A program made the translations under genes and the position numbers. Shown piece by piece: positions 8,265 to 18,101 of a stretch of 41,034 bases of DNA (the first letter of the stretch is position 1; every line of letters begins with the position of its first letter). The stretch lies in contig JAKPEG010000039.1 in assembly GCA_029552065.1 (NCBI GenBank), forward strand, positions 1-41,034. The letters run 5' to 3'. The DNA is from Actinomycetes bacterium. Its GTDB lineage: Bacteria > Actinomycetota > Actinomycetes > Actinomycetales > Dermatophilaceae. The notes under the pieces were generated by a model. That model saw only the letters and a list, made by a program, of their open reading frames with translations, made no database searches and was not told where the DNA came from.

Positions 8265-9443
8265 ATGAGCGAGCGATCGCGTTCTGCCTCGGGCGACGCC
8301 GTCGTCGCCTCGCTGCTCGACTCCGCGGCACCCCTCGTCGCCGAGCACGCCGAGCTCGAGCTCTCCCTGGCCGATCCGGCGGTCCACGCCGACCCCGCCC
8401 GGCTGCGCCGGGTCAACACTCGGTATGCCGCCCTCGGCCCGGTCGTCGCGGCATACCGCGCGGTGGCGGTGAACGACGCGGACCTGCAGGCCGCCCGGGA
8501 GCTCGCGACCGAGGACGAGGCCTTCGCCGAGGAGGTGCCGGTCATCGAGGCCTCCCTCGGGGCGGCGAGCGGCCGGCTGCGGGAACTGCTCGTGCCCCGC
8601 GACCCCGACGACGACCGCGACGCGATCCTCGAGGTGAAGGCCGGCGAGGGGGGCGAGGAGTCGGCGTTGTTCGCCGGGGACCTGCTGCGGATGTACCTGC
8701 GCTATGCCGAACGACGGGGCTGGCGCACCGAACTGCTCGACGAGACCGAGTCCGACCTCGGCGGGGTGAAGGAGGCCCGGCTCGCCGTGCGCGCCAAGGG
8801 GAGTCCCGCTCCGGGCGAGGCCCCGTGGGCGCGGCTGAAGTTCGAGGGCGGCGTCCATCGCGTCCAGCGGGTGCCGGTGACCGAGAGCCAAGGCCGCATC
8901 CACACCTCCGCGGCGGGCGTCTTCGTCATGCCCGACCTCGACGAGGACGACGAGGACGTCGAGATCGCACCGGCCGACCTGCGGATCGACGTCTACCGCT
9001 CGAGCGGTCCCGGCGGGCAGAGCGTGAATACGACCGACTCCGCGGTGCGGATCACCCACCTGCCCACGGGGCTGGTCGTCTCCTGCCAGAACGAGAAGTC
9101 CCAGCTGCAGAACAAGGAGTCGGCGCTGCGCGTGCTCAAGGCCCGGCTGCGCCAAGCCGCCCGCGAGGCCGCCGAGGCGCAGGCGTCGGCTGCCCGTCGC
9201 TCGCAAGTGCGAACCGTCGACCGCTCCGAGCGGATCCGCACCTACAACTTCCCGGAGAACCGGATCGCCGACCACCGGACCGGCTTCAAGGCCTACAACC
9301 TCGACCTCGTCCTCGACGGCGAGCTCGACCCGGTCGTGCAGTCCTGCCTCGACGCGGACGCCGCCGAACGGATGGCCACGGTGGGCATGGTGGCCACGGT
9401 GGGCATGGTGGGCACGGTGAGCGCGGGATCGGGAGCCCCGTGA
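8265..9443 (+). CDS. prfA: Peptide chain release factor 1
   Basis: Reads UAA and UAG in the ribosomal A site and triggers peptide release. The codon-recognition tripeptide is PVT (204-206), the RF1-type PxT rather than the SPF of RF2. The catalytic GGQ lies in [20 protein letters not shown] (GGQ at 250-252), whose glutamine is methylated by PrmC, encoded immediately downstream. AGGAGGTG at 8252-8259 sets the ATG at 8265. The protein is 392 residues, about 30 longer than usual, because a non-conserved tail rich in ATVGMV, encoded by 18-base DNA repeats, follows the normal C-terminus. The stop overlaps the prmC start by four bases. Confidence 0.96.
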   Translation: MSERSRSASGDAVVASLLDSAAPLVAEHAELELSLADPAVHADPARLRRVNTRYAALGPVVAAYRAVAVNDADLQAARELATEDEAFAEEVPVIEASLGAASGRLRELLVPRDPDDDRDAILEVKAGEGGEESALFAGDLLRMYLRYAERRGWRTELLDETESDLGGVKEARLAVRAKGSPAPGEAPWARLKFEGGVHRVQRVPVTESQGRIHTSAAGVFVMPDLDEDDEDVEIAPADLRIDVYRSSGPGGQSVNTTDSAVRITHLPTGLVVSCQNEKSQLQNKESALRVLKARLRQAAREAAEAQASAARRSQVRTVDRSERIRTYNFPENRIADHRTGFKAYNLDLVLDGELDPVVQSCLDADAAERMATVGMVATVGMVGTVSAGSGAP

Positions 9444-9516
9444 CCGAGCCGGGCGAGCCGACTGTGCCGACGGAGCCGACTGTGCCGCCTGAGCCGACTG
9501 TGCCGACGGAGCCGAC
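9374..9516 (+). repeat. Two 18-bp minisatellites across the prfA/prmC junction
   Basis: In the prfA tail the unit GGCCACGGTGGGCATGGT occurs at 9374-9391 and 9392-9409, with a partial third copy. In the prmC head the unit GAGCCGACTGTGCCGACG occurs at 9455-9472, 9473-9490 (one variant) and 9491-9508, then half a copy. Both have an 18-base, six-codon period and so keep the frame. Confidence 0.85.
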
Positions 9517-10423
9517 CGGTGCCTCCTCGGGTCCCCCGCTCGCTGCGGCCGTGCGGGCCGCCACCCACCGGCTCGCCGAAGCGGGGATCGCCTCCGCGCC
9601 GGTCGACGCCCTCCTCCTGGCCGCGCATGCGCTCGGCGTCGAGCCCGCAGAGGCCCGCCGGCTGCTCTTCCTGGGCCGCACCGACGCCCCGCCGGGCTAT
9701 GCCGACCTCGTCGCCGAACGTGCCCACCGGGTGCCCCTCCAGCACCTCACCGGCCGTGCCGCGTTCCGCCGGCTCGACCTCGCCGTGGGGCCGGGGGTTT
9801 TCGTGCCGCGTCCGGAGACCGAGACGCTCGTCTCACTCGCGCTCGACGCCCTCGCCGGCGAGGGTATGCCGTCCGCCCCCCTCGTCGTCGACCTCGCCAC
9901 CGGCTCGGGGGCGATCGCCCTCGCGGTGAAGGACGAGCACCCGGCCGCGCAGGTCCACGCCGTCGAGCTCGACCCGCTCGCCCACGGCTGGGCGGTGGCC
10001 AACCGCGACCGGCTCGGGCTCGCGGTGGAGCTGGCGCTGGGAGACGCCCGGACGGCATACCCGCCGTTCGCGGGCCTGGTCGACCTGGTCACCTGCAACC
10101 CGCCCTACATCCCCCCGGGCCAGGTGCCGGTCGACCCCGAGGTGCGCGACCACGACCCGGCGCTCGCGCTCTACGGCGGGGGGACGGACGGGCTCGAGCT
10201 GCCGCTCGCGCTCGTCGCGCGGGCGGCGACCCTCCTGCGACCGGGGGGTGTGCTGCTGCTCGAGCACGCCGACGTCCAGGGCGGCGCCCTGCTGCGTGCG
10301 CTCGCGGCCGACCCCGCGTGGGAGCGGGCCACCGATCACGCCGATCTCGCCGGTCGCCCGCGGGTCGTGCAGGCGGTGCGGTCGTCGAGCGCAGCGCCGG
10401 CAGCACCCGCAGCGCCCGCCTAG
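9440..10423 (+). CDS. prmC: Release factor glutamine methyltransferase
   Basis: Transfers a methyl group from SAM to the GGQ glutamine of RF1 and RF2. The SAM-binding motif [13 protein letters not shown] is at 149-161 and the catalytic NPPY at 220-223. The helical N-terminal domain begins near residue 34. Before it lies a Pro/Thr/Glu-rich head ([15 protein letters not shown]), encoded by an 18-base repeat and unlike the family. The GTG at 9440 overlaps the prfA stop (GTGA) and so indicates translational coupling. It is possible that some molecules start later, since the head is non-conserved. The C-terminus carries a short Ala/Pro tail. Length 327 residues. Confidence 0.94.
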   Translation: MTEPGEPTVPTEPTVPPEPTVPTEPTGASSGPPLAAAVRAATHRLAEAGIASAPVDALLLAAHALGVEPAEARRLLFLGRTDAPPGYADLVAERAHRVPLQHLTGRAAFRRLDLAVGPGVFVPRPETETLVSLALDALAGEGMPSAPLVVDLATGSGAIALAVKDEHPAAQVHAVELDPLAHGWAVANRDRLGLAVELALGDARTAYPPFAGLVDLVTCNPPYIPPGQVPVDPEVRDHDPALALYGGGTDGLELPLALVARAATLLRPGGVLLLEHADVQGGALLRALAADPAWERATDHADLAGRPRVVQAVRSSSAAPAAPAAPA

Positions 10424-10426
10424 GAT
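10421..10426 (+). promoter_or_regulatory. Possible -10 box before the Sua5 gene
   Basis: TAGGAT overlaps the prmC stop and ends eight bases before the GTG at 10435, which has no Shine-Dalgarno. It may give a leaderless internal transcript. Confidence 0.3.
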
Positions 10427-10434
10427 TGCCGATC

Positions 10435-11232
10435 GTGAGCGACGTCCACGACTGCACGACCCCCGAAGGCCTGGCCGCGGGGCTCGAGGCCGCTACCGCG
10501 GCGGTGCGGGCCGGTGGCGTCGTCGTCCTGCCGACCGACACGGTCTACGGGGTGGGGTGCGACGCCTTCGACGCCGACGCTGTCCGAGCCGTGCTCGCGG
10601 CCAAGGGCCGTGGCGGGGAGATGCCCCCGCCCGTCCTCGTGCCGGACGCCCGGACGATCGACGGTCTTGCCCGCGACGTGCCGCGCTACGCCCGGGCACT
10701 CGTCGAGCGCTGCTGGCCGGGCCCGCTCACCCTGGTCCTGCGGGCCCAGTCCTCGCTGCGCTGGGACCTCGGGGACACCAACGGCACGGTCGCCGTGCGG
10801 ATGCCCGACCACCCGGTCGCCCTCGCCCTGCTCGCGGCGATCGGCCCGATGGCGGTCACCTCGGCCAACACCACCGGTATGCCGCCCGCCACGAGCGCCG
10901 CCGACGCCCAGGCCCAGCTCGGCGAGGCGGTCGCGGTCTACCTCGACGGCGGCCCGACCGACTCCCTCGAGCCTTCGACGATCCTCGACTGCACGGGGGA
11001 GCGGCCGGTAGTCCTTCGGGCCGGGGCCCTCGCCGAGACCGAGATCGACGCCGTGGTCGCCGTGGTCGAGCAGGAGCAGACGCAGGCGCTCGCCGCCGAG
11101 CGGGCCGCCGCCGCCGCCGAGCTCGACCGGGCCGCGCGCGCTCGCGCGCGCGAAGCGGCCGAGAGCGAGCGCGCGGCAGACCCGCGCCGCCAGCCCGGCG
11201 CCCCCCGGGTCGCCGGCCGTCGTCGTCGCTGA
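10435..11232 (+). CDS. L-threonylcarbamoyladenylate synthase (Sua5/YciO/YrdC family)
   Basis: Makes threonylcarbamoyl-AMP from threonine, bicarbonate and ATP, the first step of the t6A37 modification of tRNAs that read ANN codons. Visible are LPTDTVYGVGCDAF (32-45), the KGR motif (57-59), PGPLTLVL and the late TSANTTG. The start is GTG at 10435, which gives SDVHDCTTPEGLAAGLEAA; the frame stays open upstream, but that sequence overlaps prmC and is not conserved. The last 50 residues are a charged, Ala/Arg/Glu-rich helical tail without the Sua5 domain. It lies 11 bases after prmC, the standard actinobacterial neighbour order. Confidence 0.94.
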   Translation: MSDVHDCTTPEGLAAGLEAATAAVRAGGVVVLPTDTVYGVGCDAFDADAVRAVLAAKGRGGEMPPPVLVPDARTIDGLARDVPRYARALVERCWPGPLTLVLRAQSSLRWDLGDTNGTVAVRMPDHPVALALLAAIGPMAVTSANTTGMPPATSAADAQAQLGEAVAVYLDGGPTDSLEPSTILDCTGERPVVLRAGALAETEIDAVVAVVEQEQTQALAAERAAAAAELDRAARARAREAAESERAADPRRQPGAPRVAGRRRR

Positions 11233-11235
11233 GGC

Positions 11236-12150
11236 TCAGCGGGTCGCGAGCGCCCAGACCCGGGCGACCTCCTCGGCGGTGAGTCCCGGGAGTGGCAGCC
11301 GGAAGGTCTCCCGCACGAGCGCCACCCATTCGTCGGGATGCTCGACGACCTGCATCGTGCGGCCGGTGGCGTCGAAGCGCACGAACGTGCGGGCCGAGAG
11401 GACCTCGATGGCCTCGGGGAGCCGGTGTTGCACCCAGAGGTTGCCGACGAGCGGTGAGTCGGGCCGGAAGACCTCGCCGATATCCTCGCCGAGCAGGTGC
11501 TCGATGTCCGCGGCCGCGCCCTCGGAGGAGACGGCCCGCAGGGAGCGCAGCCGCCGGTCGGGGCGGAAGATCCAATCCGCGTCCGGCTCGGCCGGCGCCT
11601 CTAGCTCGAAGCCGAACGGCCCCTGGACGTAGCGGCCGGCCTCGCGCGGGATCGACTCGGACAACGAATTGCCCAGTCCCACATCGACGTACTCGACCTG
11701 GCCGTCCCACTCCGGGCCGAAGTGGACCGTGACGGTGAGGTGCTCCCGGTAGGAGGTCGGCAATGCCTGCTGCCAGATGTGCTGGATTGCGGCCCGGTGC
11801 GCGCTCGGCCGATAGCCGAGTTGGTGGAGCAGCCAGGCGAAGCCGCCGTTGAGCTGGGCACAGCCGCCGCCCTCGCCGGACAACAGCGCCTCGACCATCG
11901 CCTCGGGATCCGGCGCGGGGATCCTGCCGCGCGCCACCCACACCGTGTCGTGGGGGAAGCGCGCCGCGTGCGCCGCGTGCAACCGACGCAGTGCGTGCGG
12001 CGACGGTGGCTCGGCCACTTCGCCGAGCAAGGCGAGATAGCGCTCGACCAACTCCGGTCGTGGACGTAGGTACACCTGTGACACCCCCGTGGCAGGTTCG
12101 ACTCCCGCTCCCGGAAACGGCTCCCCCCGTGCCCGGTACGGCACCATCAT
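11236..12150 (-). CDS. Arylamine N-acetyltransferase family protein
   Basis: NAT-fold enzyme that would use an acyl-CoA to acylate arylamines or similar nucleophiles. The Cys-His-Asp triad can be seen: C97 in GEGGGCAQLNGGF, H137 in YREHLTVTVHF and D156 in YVDVGLGN. The first motif departs from the usual RGGxCFExN, so substrate preference may differ. It reads opposite to its neighbours and ends only three bases from the Sua5 stop, so it is convergent. The start is uncertain: ATG codons at 12150 and 12147 open the frame without a clear Shine-Dalgarno, and GTG codons at 12084 and 12075 lie closer to where family similarity begins (VYLRPRPELVERYL). Confidence 0.82.
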   Translation of the reverse strand: MMVPYRARGEPFPGAGVEPATGVSQVYLRPRPELVERYLALLGEVAEPPSPHALRRLHAAHAARFPHDTVWVARGRIPAPDPEAMVEALLSGEGGGCAQLNGGFAWLLHQLGYRPSAHRAAIQHIWQQALPTSYREHLTVTVHFGPEWDGQVEYVDVGLGNSLSESIPREAGRYVQGPFGFELEAPAEPDADWIFRPDRRLRSLRAVSSEGAAADIEHLLGEDIGEVFRPDSPLVGNLWVQHRLPEAIEVLSARTFVRFDATGRTMQVVEHPDEWVALVRETFRLPLPGLTAEEVARVWALATR

Positions 12151-12205
12151 CGCACCCGACGAACCGCTGCGCGGGAGCGTTCCACGCACACCCGGGCACA
12201 CGGCA

Positions 12206-12211
12206 TACAGT
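12206..12211 (+). promoter_or_regulatory. Probable glyA -10 box
   Basis: TACAGT, a good TANNNT, lies 47 bases before the glyA ATG. The -35 is weak (TTCCAC at 12180-12185, spacer 20). Three imperfect copies of a CCCTGGCAC-like decamer follow at about 12220-12250. Confidence 0.4.
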
Positions 12212-12258
12212 GGGGACACCCCTGACATCCCTTGGCACCCCTGGCACCTGGAGACCCC

Positions 12259-13533
12259 ATGACCGAGTTCTACGGCAGCGACTTCGACGCCCTCGAAGCG
12301 TTCGACCCCGACATCGCGGGGGTCCTGCTGTCCGAGCTCGGCCGGATCCGCGGGGGCCTGCAGCTCATCGCGAGCGAGAACCTCTCCAGCCCCGCCGTCC
12401 TCACGGCGCTCGGCTCGACCCTGTCCAACAAGTACGCCGAGGGCTATCCGGGGCGGCGCTACTACGGCGGCTGCGCCGAGGTGGACAAGGCCGAGCAGAT
12501 CGCGATCGACCGGTGCACGGCCCTGTTCGGTGCCGACCACGCCAACGTACAGCCGCACAGCGGTGCCAGCGCCAACCAGGCGGTCTATGGCGCCTTCCTC
12601 AAGCCGGGTGAGACCATCCTGTCGATGAGCCTCCCGCACGGGGGGCACCTCACCCACGGCTCGAAGGTGTCCTTCTCCGGCAAGTGGTTCGACATCGTCC
12701 ACTACGGCGTCGACCGGGAGACCGAGGACATCGACTACGCCCAGGTCGAGGCCCTCGCCAAGGAGCACCGTCCCAAGGTCATCCTCGCCGGCGGCTCGGC
12801 GATCCCGCGACTCATCGACTTCGCCCGCTTCCGGGCGATCGCCGACGAGGTCGGGGCGATCTTCTGGGTCGACGCGGCGCACTTCATCGGCCTCGTGGCC
12901 GGCAGGGCGATCCCCAGCCCGGTGCCGTTCGCCGACGTCGTCTCGTTCACCACGCACAAGGTCCTGCGGGGCCCGCGCTCGGGTGCCATCGTCTGCACGG
13001 CCGAGCATGCGGCCGCGATCGACAAGGCGGTCTTCCCGATGATGCAGGGCGGCCCGCAGATGCACACGATCGCCGCCAAGGCGGTGAACTTCAAGGAGTG
13101 CGCGACCCCCGAATACGCCGCGTATGCCGCGCAGGTGATCGCCAACGCGCACACCCTCGCGACCGAGTTGGCCACGCACGGCATCCGTCCGACGACCGGC
13201 GGCACGGACACTCACCTGTCGCTGCACGACCTGCAGGCCGTCGGGGTGAGCGGCAAGGACGCCGAGGCGCGGGCCGACGCGGCCGGCATCGTGCTCAACA
13301 AGAACGCGATCCCGTTCGACCCGGCACCGCCGAGCGTTGCCTCGGGCATCCGGGTCGGCACCCCGTGCGTGACCACCCAGGGGATGGGCCAGGACGACAT
13401 GGTCCGGATCGCCCGGCTCATCGCCACGGCCGTGACGACCGGCGACGCCGATCCGCAGCACCCGGTCTCGCAGGCGGTCCGCGCCGAGGTGACCGAACTC
13501 GTGACCGCCCACCCGGCATACCCCCGTCCCTGA
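12259..13533 (+). CDS. glyA: Serine hydroxymethyltransferase
   Basis: PLP enzyme interconverting serine and glycine with tetrahydrofolate, the main source of one-carbon units. Conserved blocks include NLSSPAVLTALGSTLSNKYA, EGYPGRRYYGGCAEVD, the Asp that pairs with PLP (D205 in VDAAHF), the Schiff-base lysine K234 in SFTTHKVLRGPRSG and GGTDTHLSLHDL. Several blocks deviate slightly from the bulk of GlyA (DAAHF for DMAHI, KVLRGPRSG for KTLRGPRGG), so it may belong to a side branch. The ATG at 12259 follows CTGGAG; an in-frame ATG at 12232 gives nine extra non-conserved residues. Length 424, normal. Confidence 0.94.
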   Translation: MTEFYGSDFDALEAFDPDIAGVLLSELGRIRGGLQLIASENLSSPAVLTALGSTLSNKYAEGYPGRRYYGGCAEVDKAEQIAIDRCTALFGADHANVQPHSGASANQAVYGAFLKPGETILSMSLPHGGHLTHGSKVSFSGKWFDIVHYGVDRETEDIDYAQVEALAKEHRPKVILAGGSAIPRLIDFARFRAIADEVGAIFWVDAAHFIGLVAGRAIPSPVPFADVVSFTTHKVLRGPRSGAIVCTAEHAAAIDKAVFPMMQGGPQMHTIAAKAVNFKECATPEYAAYAAQVIANAHTLATELATHGIRPTTGGTDTHLSLHDLQAVGVSGKDAEARADAAGIVLNKNAIPFDPAPPSVASGIRVGTPCVTTQGMGQDDMVRIARLIATAVTTGDADPQHPVSQAVRAEVTELVTAHPAYPRP

Positions 13534-13582
13534 GCGGGCGGTGACCATGGTGGTGCGGCGGCAGTAGACCAGGGGGCTACGG

Positions 13583-14680
13583 GTGCGCGAGTACCTGCTC
13601 GTCTGTGTGGTCGCGATGGCGATCACCTACCTGGCCACCCCCTTCGTGCGGGCGCTGGCCGTGGTCGTGGGGGCGATCACGCCGCTGCGGGAGCGCGACG
13701 TCCACACGGTGCCCATCCCGCGGATGGGTGGGCTCGCGATCTTCTTCGGCTTCGCCGCGGCCACCCTCGTCGCGCGCCAGTTGCCCTATCTCAAGGGGGT
13801 CTACTCGAGCGGGCAGATGAGTGGGGTGCTCATGGGTGCGGCGCTCATCTGCCTGGTCGGGGTGATCGACGACATCCACGAGCTCGACTGGGTGACCAAG
13901 TTGGCCGGCCAGGCGCTCGCGGCGGCGATCATGGCCTACAAGGGCGTCGTCATGCTCTCGGTGCCCTTCTTCGGCACGAGCACCGTGCTGCCCCAACCGG
14001 TGCTCGTCCTCGGCACGATCGTCATCGTCCTGGTCACCGTCAACGCGGTGAACTGGATCGACGGACTCGACGGACTGGCCGCGGGGATCGTCGCCATCGC
14101 TTCGCTCGCGTTCTTCATCTACAGCTATGCCATCAGCTTCCGGTTCACCCCGGCCAACGTCTTCTCGACGGCAACCTTCGTCATGGCCGCGACCCTCGGC
14201 TGTTGCCTGGGCTTCCTCCCGCACAACTTCAACCCGGCGCGGCTGTTCATGGGCGACTCCGGGGCGCTGCTGCTCGGCCTGCTGCTGTCGGCGGCCACCA
14301 TCTCGATCACCGGCAACGCCGACCCGAGCGCGGTGAGCGGCGACCAGGTGACGGCCGCACTGCTCCCGATCATCGCGCCGCTCGCCGTCCTCTCCCTGCC
14401 CCTGCTGGACGTCGTGCTCGCGGTCTTCCGGCGGACCCGGGCCGGGGTGAAGCCGTGGCATCCCGACGGCAAGCACCTGCACCACAAGATGCTGCACATC
14501 GGGCACGGCCACCGGGGCGCGGTGCTCATCCTCTACCTGTGGGCGGCCGTGCTCGCCCTGGGCACGGTGTCCTTCGCCTTCTACCGGGGGTGGCTCACGG
14601 CCGTCGCCCTGCTCGTGGTCGTCGTGATCGCGGCCACCCTCACGGCATACCTCCCGCGGTGGGTGCGCGCCCGGCGTTGA
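13583..14680 (+). CDS. Undecaprenyl-phosphate GlcNAc-1-phosphate transferase (WecA/Rfe-like)
   Basis: Polytopic membrane enzyme of the MraY/WecA family that attaches a sugar-1-phosphate to polyprenyl phosphate, the first step of actinobacterial cell-wall linker or polymer synthesis. About eleven membrane helices are visible. Motifs are HTVPIPRMGG (41-50), the Mg-binding VGVIDDIHELD (D96, D97), NWIDGLDGLAAG, FMGDSGALLLG and the His-rich cytosolic loop HPDGKHLHHKMLHIGHGHR, which is typical of WecA-type rather than MraY. GTG at 13583 is preceded by AGGGGG. It lies directly upstream of atpI, as in mycobacteria (the Rv1302 position), so the sugar is probably GlcNAc. Confidence 0.92.
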   Translation: MREYLLVCVVAMAITYLATPFVRALAVVVGAITPLRERDVHTVPIPRMGGLAIFFGFAAATLVARQLPYLKGVYSSGQMSGVLMGAALICLVGVIDDIHELDWVTKLAGQALAAAIMAYKGVVMLSVPFFGTSTVLPQPVLVLGTIVIVLVTVNAVNWIDGLDGLAAGIVAIASLAFFIYSYAISFRFTPANVFSTATFVMAATLGCCLGFLPHNFNPARLFMGDSGALLLGLLLSAATISITGNADPSAVSGDQVTAALLPIIAPLAVLSLPLLDVVLAVFRRTRAGVKPWHPDGKHLHHKMLHIGHGHRGAVLILYLWAAVLALGTVSFAFYRGWLTAVALLVVVVIAATLTAYLPRWVRARR

Positions 14681-14715
14681 CCGGATGGCGGGCACCCTGT
14701 GCCGCCCGCGGGGGA

Positions 14716-14737
14716 GCTTGTGATAGCTTTCACAAGC
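14716..14737. promoter_or_regulatory. CRP/GlxR-type operator upstream of atpI
   Basis: A 22-bp palindrome, GCTTGTGA-N6-TCACAAGC, contains an exact TGTGA-N6-TCACA, the consensus of CRP-family cAMP receptors (GlxR in corynebacteria, Crp in mycobacteria). It sits 93 bases before atpI. The same bases also read as an extended -10 (TGATAGCTT, 14721-14729). If that is the promoter, bound regulator would block it. Confidence 0.65.
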
Positions 14738-14830
14738 ACATTCCGCCGTCGCCGCCGGTCCTCTTTGCCGGGTCGGTGTCGCCCCGAGCCCCGCCCCGAG
14801 ACCCGCCTCGAGCCAAGGACTGATCACCGG

Positions 14831-15283
14831 ATGACCGCCACGCCGCCCGTGCCCACGGTGCGTGCGGGTGCGCCCTTCGAACTGCTCCTGCGTGGTGCCG
14901 TGTGGCCGAGTGCCGCGGCGGGTGCGGTGGCCGTCGTCGGCGTCGCGCTCTGGCGAGGACCGGGCTCGTTGCTCTCCGGAGTCCTCGGGCTCGTCGTGGG
15001 GCTCGGCTACTTCGCTGCCGGTCTGCTGCTGCTCAGTCGACTGCTGCGCGACCGCAGTCCGCTCGCGTTCATGGCGGTGGGGATGGCCATCTACCTCGGT
15101 CAGGTCCTCGTCCTGCTCGTCTTCATGCTCGCCTTCCTCGACGCCGCGTGGCTCGACGGCCGGGCCTTCGGCGTGGTCGTCTTGGTCGTCACCCTCGCCT
15201 GGCAGGTGGCCCTGTGGCGCACGACACGGCGCGGACGGTTGCTCGTTTTCGACGAGCCGACGCAGACCGGAGGGGCAGCGTGA
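14831..15283 (+). CDS. atpI: AtpI-like membrane protein of the ATP synthase operon
   Basis: A 150-residue protein with four hydrophobic helices, found between the WecA-like gene and atpB as in other actinobacteria. Members of this loose family are thought to help assemble the c-ring or act as Mg/Ca channels; the sequence alone cannot decide. The ATG at 14831 follows AAGGA at 14815-14819. An in-frame ATG at 14699 would run through the CRP-like palindrome and a charged stretch and is unlikely. A 157-base gap with a possible internal promoter separates it from atpB. Confidence 0.85.
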   Translation: MTATPPVPTVRAGAPFELLLRGAVWPSAAAGAVAVVGVALWRGPGSLLSGVLGLVVGLGYFAAGLLLLSRLLRDRSPLAFMAVGMAIYLGQVLVLLVFMLAFLDAAWLDGRAFGVVVLVVTLAWQVALWRTTRRGRLLVFDEPTQTGGAA

Positions 15284-15337
15284 TCGAGCGCACTGTGACA
15301 CCGCGGACGAGCGTCCCTGGGCGCGCTCCCGGTCCGG

Positions 15338-15343
15338 TAATGT
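15338..15343 (+). promoter_or_regulatory. Possible internal -10 before atpB
   Basis: TAATGT is a TANNNT hexamer in the 157-base atpI-atpB gap, 98 bases before the atpB GTG. There is no recognisable -35. It is a candidate for a second atp promoter only. Confidence 0.2.
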
Positions 15344-15440
15344 GCGAGCCGATCCTCTGGTCCACCGCTCGCGCAGGGCGTTTGCTCACCCTCGCGCGCA
15401 CGTGCGGCAGGTTCTCCGCTGGATGCGACAAGGAGTGGGT

Positions 15441-16564
<1,124 letters not shown>

Positions 16565-16610
16565 CCGCGCACATCCCGTCTCTGAACGACAGCAAGAGAA
16601 AGGGAGTGTC

Positions 16611-17189
16611 GTGAGCATCGCAACCCTGATGCCGACATCCGAGGGTCCGGGCTGGCCGGAGCAACTGCCGTTGCTGCCGCACCCCGCCGAGATGGTCGTC
16701 GGCGTCATCGCCTTCGCGATCCTCTACTGGATCTACGCGAAGAAGGTCGTCCCCTCGTTGGAGCGCATGTATGCCGAGCGCACCGCGGCGATCGAGGGTG
16801 GCATGGCCAAGGCCGAGGCCGCGCAGGCCGAGGCAAAGGCGGCGCTGGACAGCTACAACGCCCAGTTGCAGGACGCCTATGGCGAGGCCAACACCATCCG
16901 CGAGGACGCCCGCGCACAGGGTGCCCAGATCGTCGCCGAGATGCGCGCCCAGGCCCAGGCCGAGGCGGCGCGCATCGTCGAGGCGGCCCAGCGGCAGATC
17001 GAGGCGGAGCGCCAGTCGGCCGTCACCTCGCTGCGCGGCGAGGTCGGACGGCTCTCGACCGACCTGGCCAGCCGGATCGTCGGCGAGTCCCTGCAGGACG
17101 AGGTCCGGCAGCGGGGGATCGTCGAGCGCTTCCTCGCCGAGCTCGAGTCCGGCTCCATCCGGCCCGAGGCCATCGGCAAGGACGCCTGA
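16611..17189 (+). CDS. atpF: F0F1 ATP synthase subunit b
   Basis: Peripheral-stalk subunit: one N-terminal membrane helix (MVVGVIAFAILYWIYAKKVV, about 25-44), then a long charged Ala/Glu/Gln coiled coil to the end. 192 residues. GTG at 16611 follows AAGGGAG at 16600-16606. The stop TGA shares one base with the atpH ATG, so the two are translationally coupled. Unlike mycobacteria, b and delta are separate proteins here and there is no second b-like gene. Confidence 0.95.
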   Translation: MSIATLMPTSEGPGWPEQLPLLPHPAEMVVGVIAFAILYWIYAKKVVPSLERMYAERTAAIEGGMAKAEAAQAEAKAALDSYNAQLQDAYGEANTIREDARAQGAQIVAEMRAQAQAEAARIVEAAQRQIEAERQSAVTSLRGEVGRLSTDLASRIVGESLQDEVRQRGIVERFLAELESGSIRPEAIGKDA

Positions 17190-18025
17190 TGCAAGGGTCC
17201 TCGCGCGCAGCAGTCGCCCGTGGCCAGGAGGTCCTCGACGCGGTGCTCAGCGGTGGTCCCGGTGGCGCCGTGGCCGGCCGCCCGGACGCGGCGGCCCTGG
17301 CCGAGGACCTGTTCGGTGTGGAGTCGGCCCTGGGCTCGAGCGCCGCGTTGCGCCGGGCCCTCACCGACCCGACCCGGGAGGCCGCGGCCAAGGCCGAGCT
17401 CGTCTCCCGGTTGCTCACCGGCAAGGTGAGCAACGGGGCCGTGCAGGTGGTCCGTGCGCTGGTCGAGCAGCGCTGGTCGGCCGAGCGTGACCTCGTCGAC
17501 GCGATCGAGGGCCTGGCGGTGGAGGCACTTGCCGCCGGGGCCGAACAGGCGGGGCGCGCCGACGCGGTCGAGGACGAGCTGTTCCGCTTCGAACGGCTCG
17601 TGGCCGCCAACCCCCCCCTGCGCGAGGCGGTGACCGACCGGCGCGCCGACCCGGCCGCCAAGCGGGACCTGGTCACCGGGCTGCTCGCCGGCAAGGCCAG
17701 CCCGGAGACCGTGCGGCTGGCCGCACACGCGGCGACCGGGGCCCGCGGTCAACGTTTCGACCGGGCGATCGAGGACTACCTGAAGATCATCGCCCGGCGC
17801 CGTCGGCAGCTGTCGGCCACGGTGACCAGCGCGATCGACCTCGACCCGAGTCAACGCGAGCGGCTGGCGAGCGCACTGGGCTCGATCTACGGCACAACGG
17901 TCCACCTCAACGTCGTGCTCGACCCGCAGATCCTCGGCGGCATCCGCGTCCAGATCGGCGACGAGGTCGTCGACGGCACGGTGCTGCGCAAGCTCGAAGG
18001 CGCCCGGCGCCTGCTCGGCGGCTGA
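17189..18025 (+). CDS. atpH: F0F1 ATP synthase subunit delta
   Basis: Connects the top of F1 to the peripheral stalk. At 278 residues it is the long actinobacterial form, in which an N-terminal extra domain precedes the usual delta fold. The C-terminal block with [48 protein letters not shown] (split here by family motifs) and the final KLEGARRLL is diagnostic. The ATG at 17189 overlaps the atpF stop by one base. A 76-base gap precedes atpA. Confidence 0.94.
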   Translation: MQGSSRAAVARGQEVLDAVLSGGPGGAVAGRPDAAALAEDLFGVESALGSSAALRRALTDPTREAAAKAELVSRLLTGKVSNGAVQVVRALVEQRWSAERDLVDAIEGLAVEALAAGAEQAGRADAVEDELFRFERLVAANPPLREAVTDRRADPAAKRDLVTGLLAGKASPETVRLAAHAATGARGQRFDRAIEDYLKIIARRRRQLSATVTSAIDLDPSQRERLASALGSIYGTTVHLNVVLDPQILGGIRVQIGDEVVDGTVLRKLEGARRLLGG

Positions 18026-18101
18026 CCCGGCCGACCGGCATACCCCCAAGAACGCGAACGACACACGGCTCACCCGCCGCGACTCAAGGAGAAGAAGGCA
18101 G

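Noticed and set aside
12089..12110. T-arm-like GGTTCGACTCCCGC suggesting a tRNA gene
   Set aside because: No matching acceptor stem, D arm or anticodon arm within 80 bases, and it lies in the NAT N-terminal coding region.
13577..15301. Long open frame opposite the WecA-like and atpI genes
   Set aside because: Highly charged shadow of membrane-protein codons; no start signal or domain.
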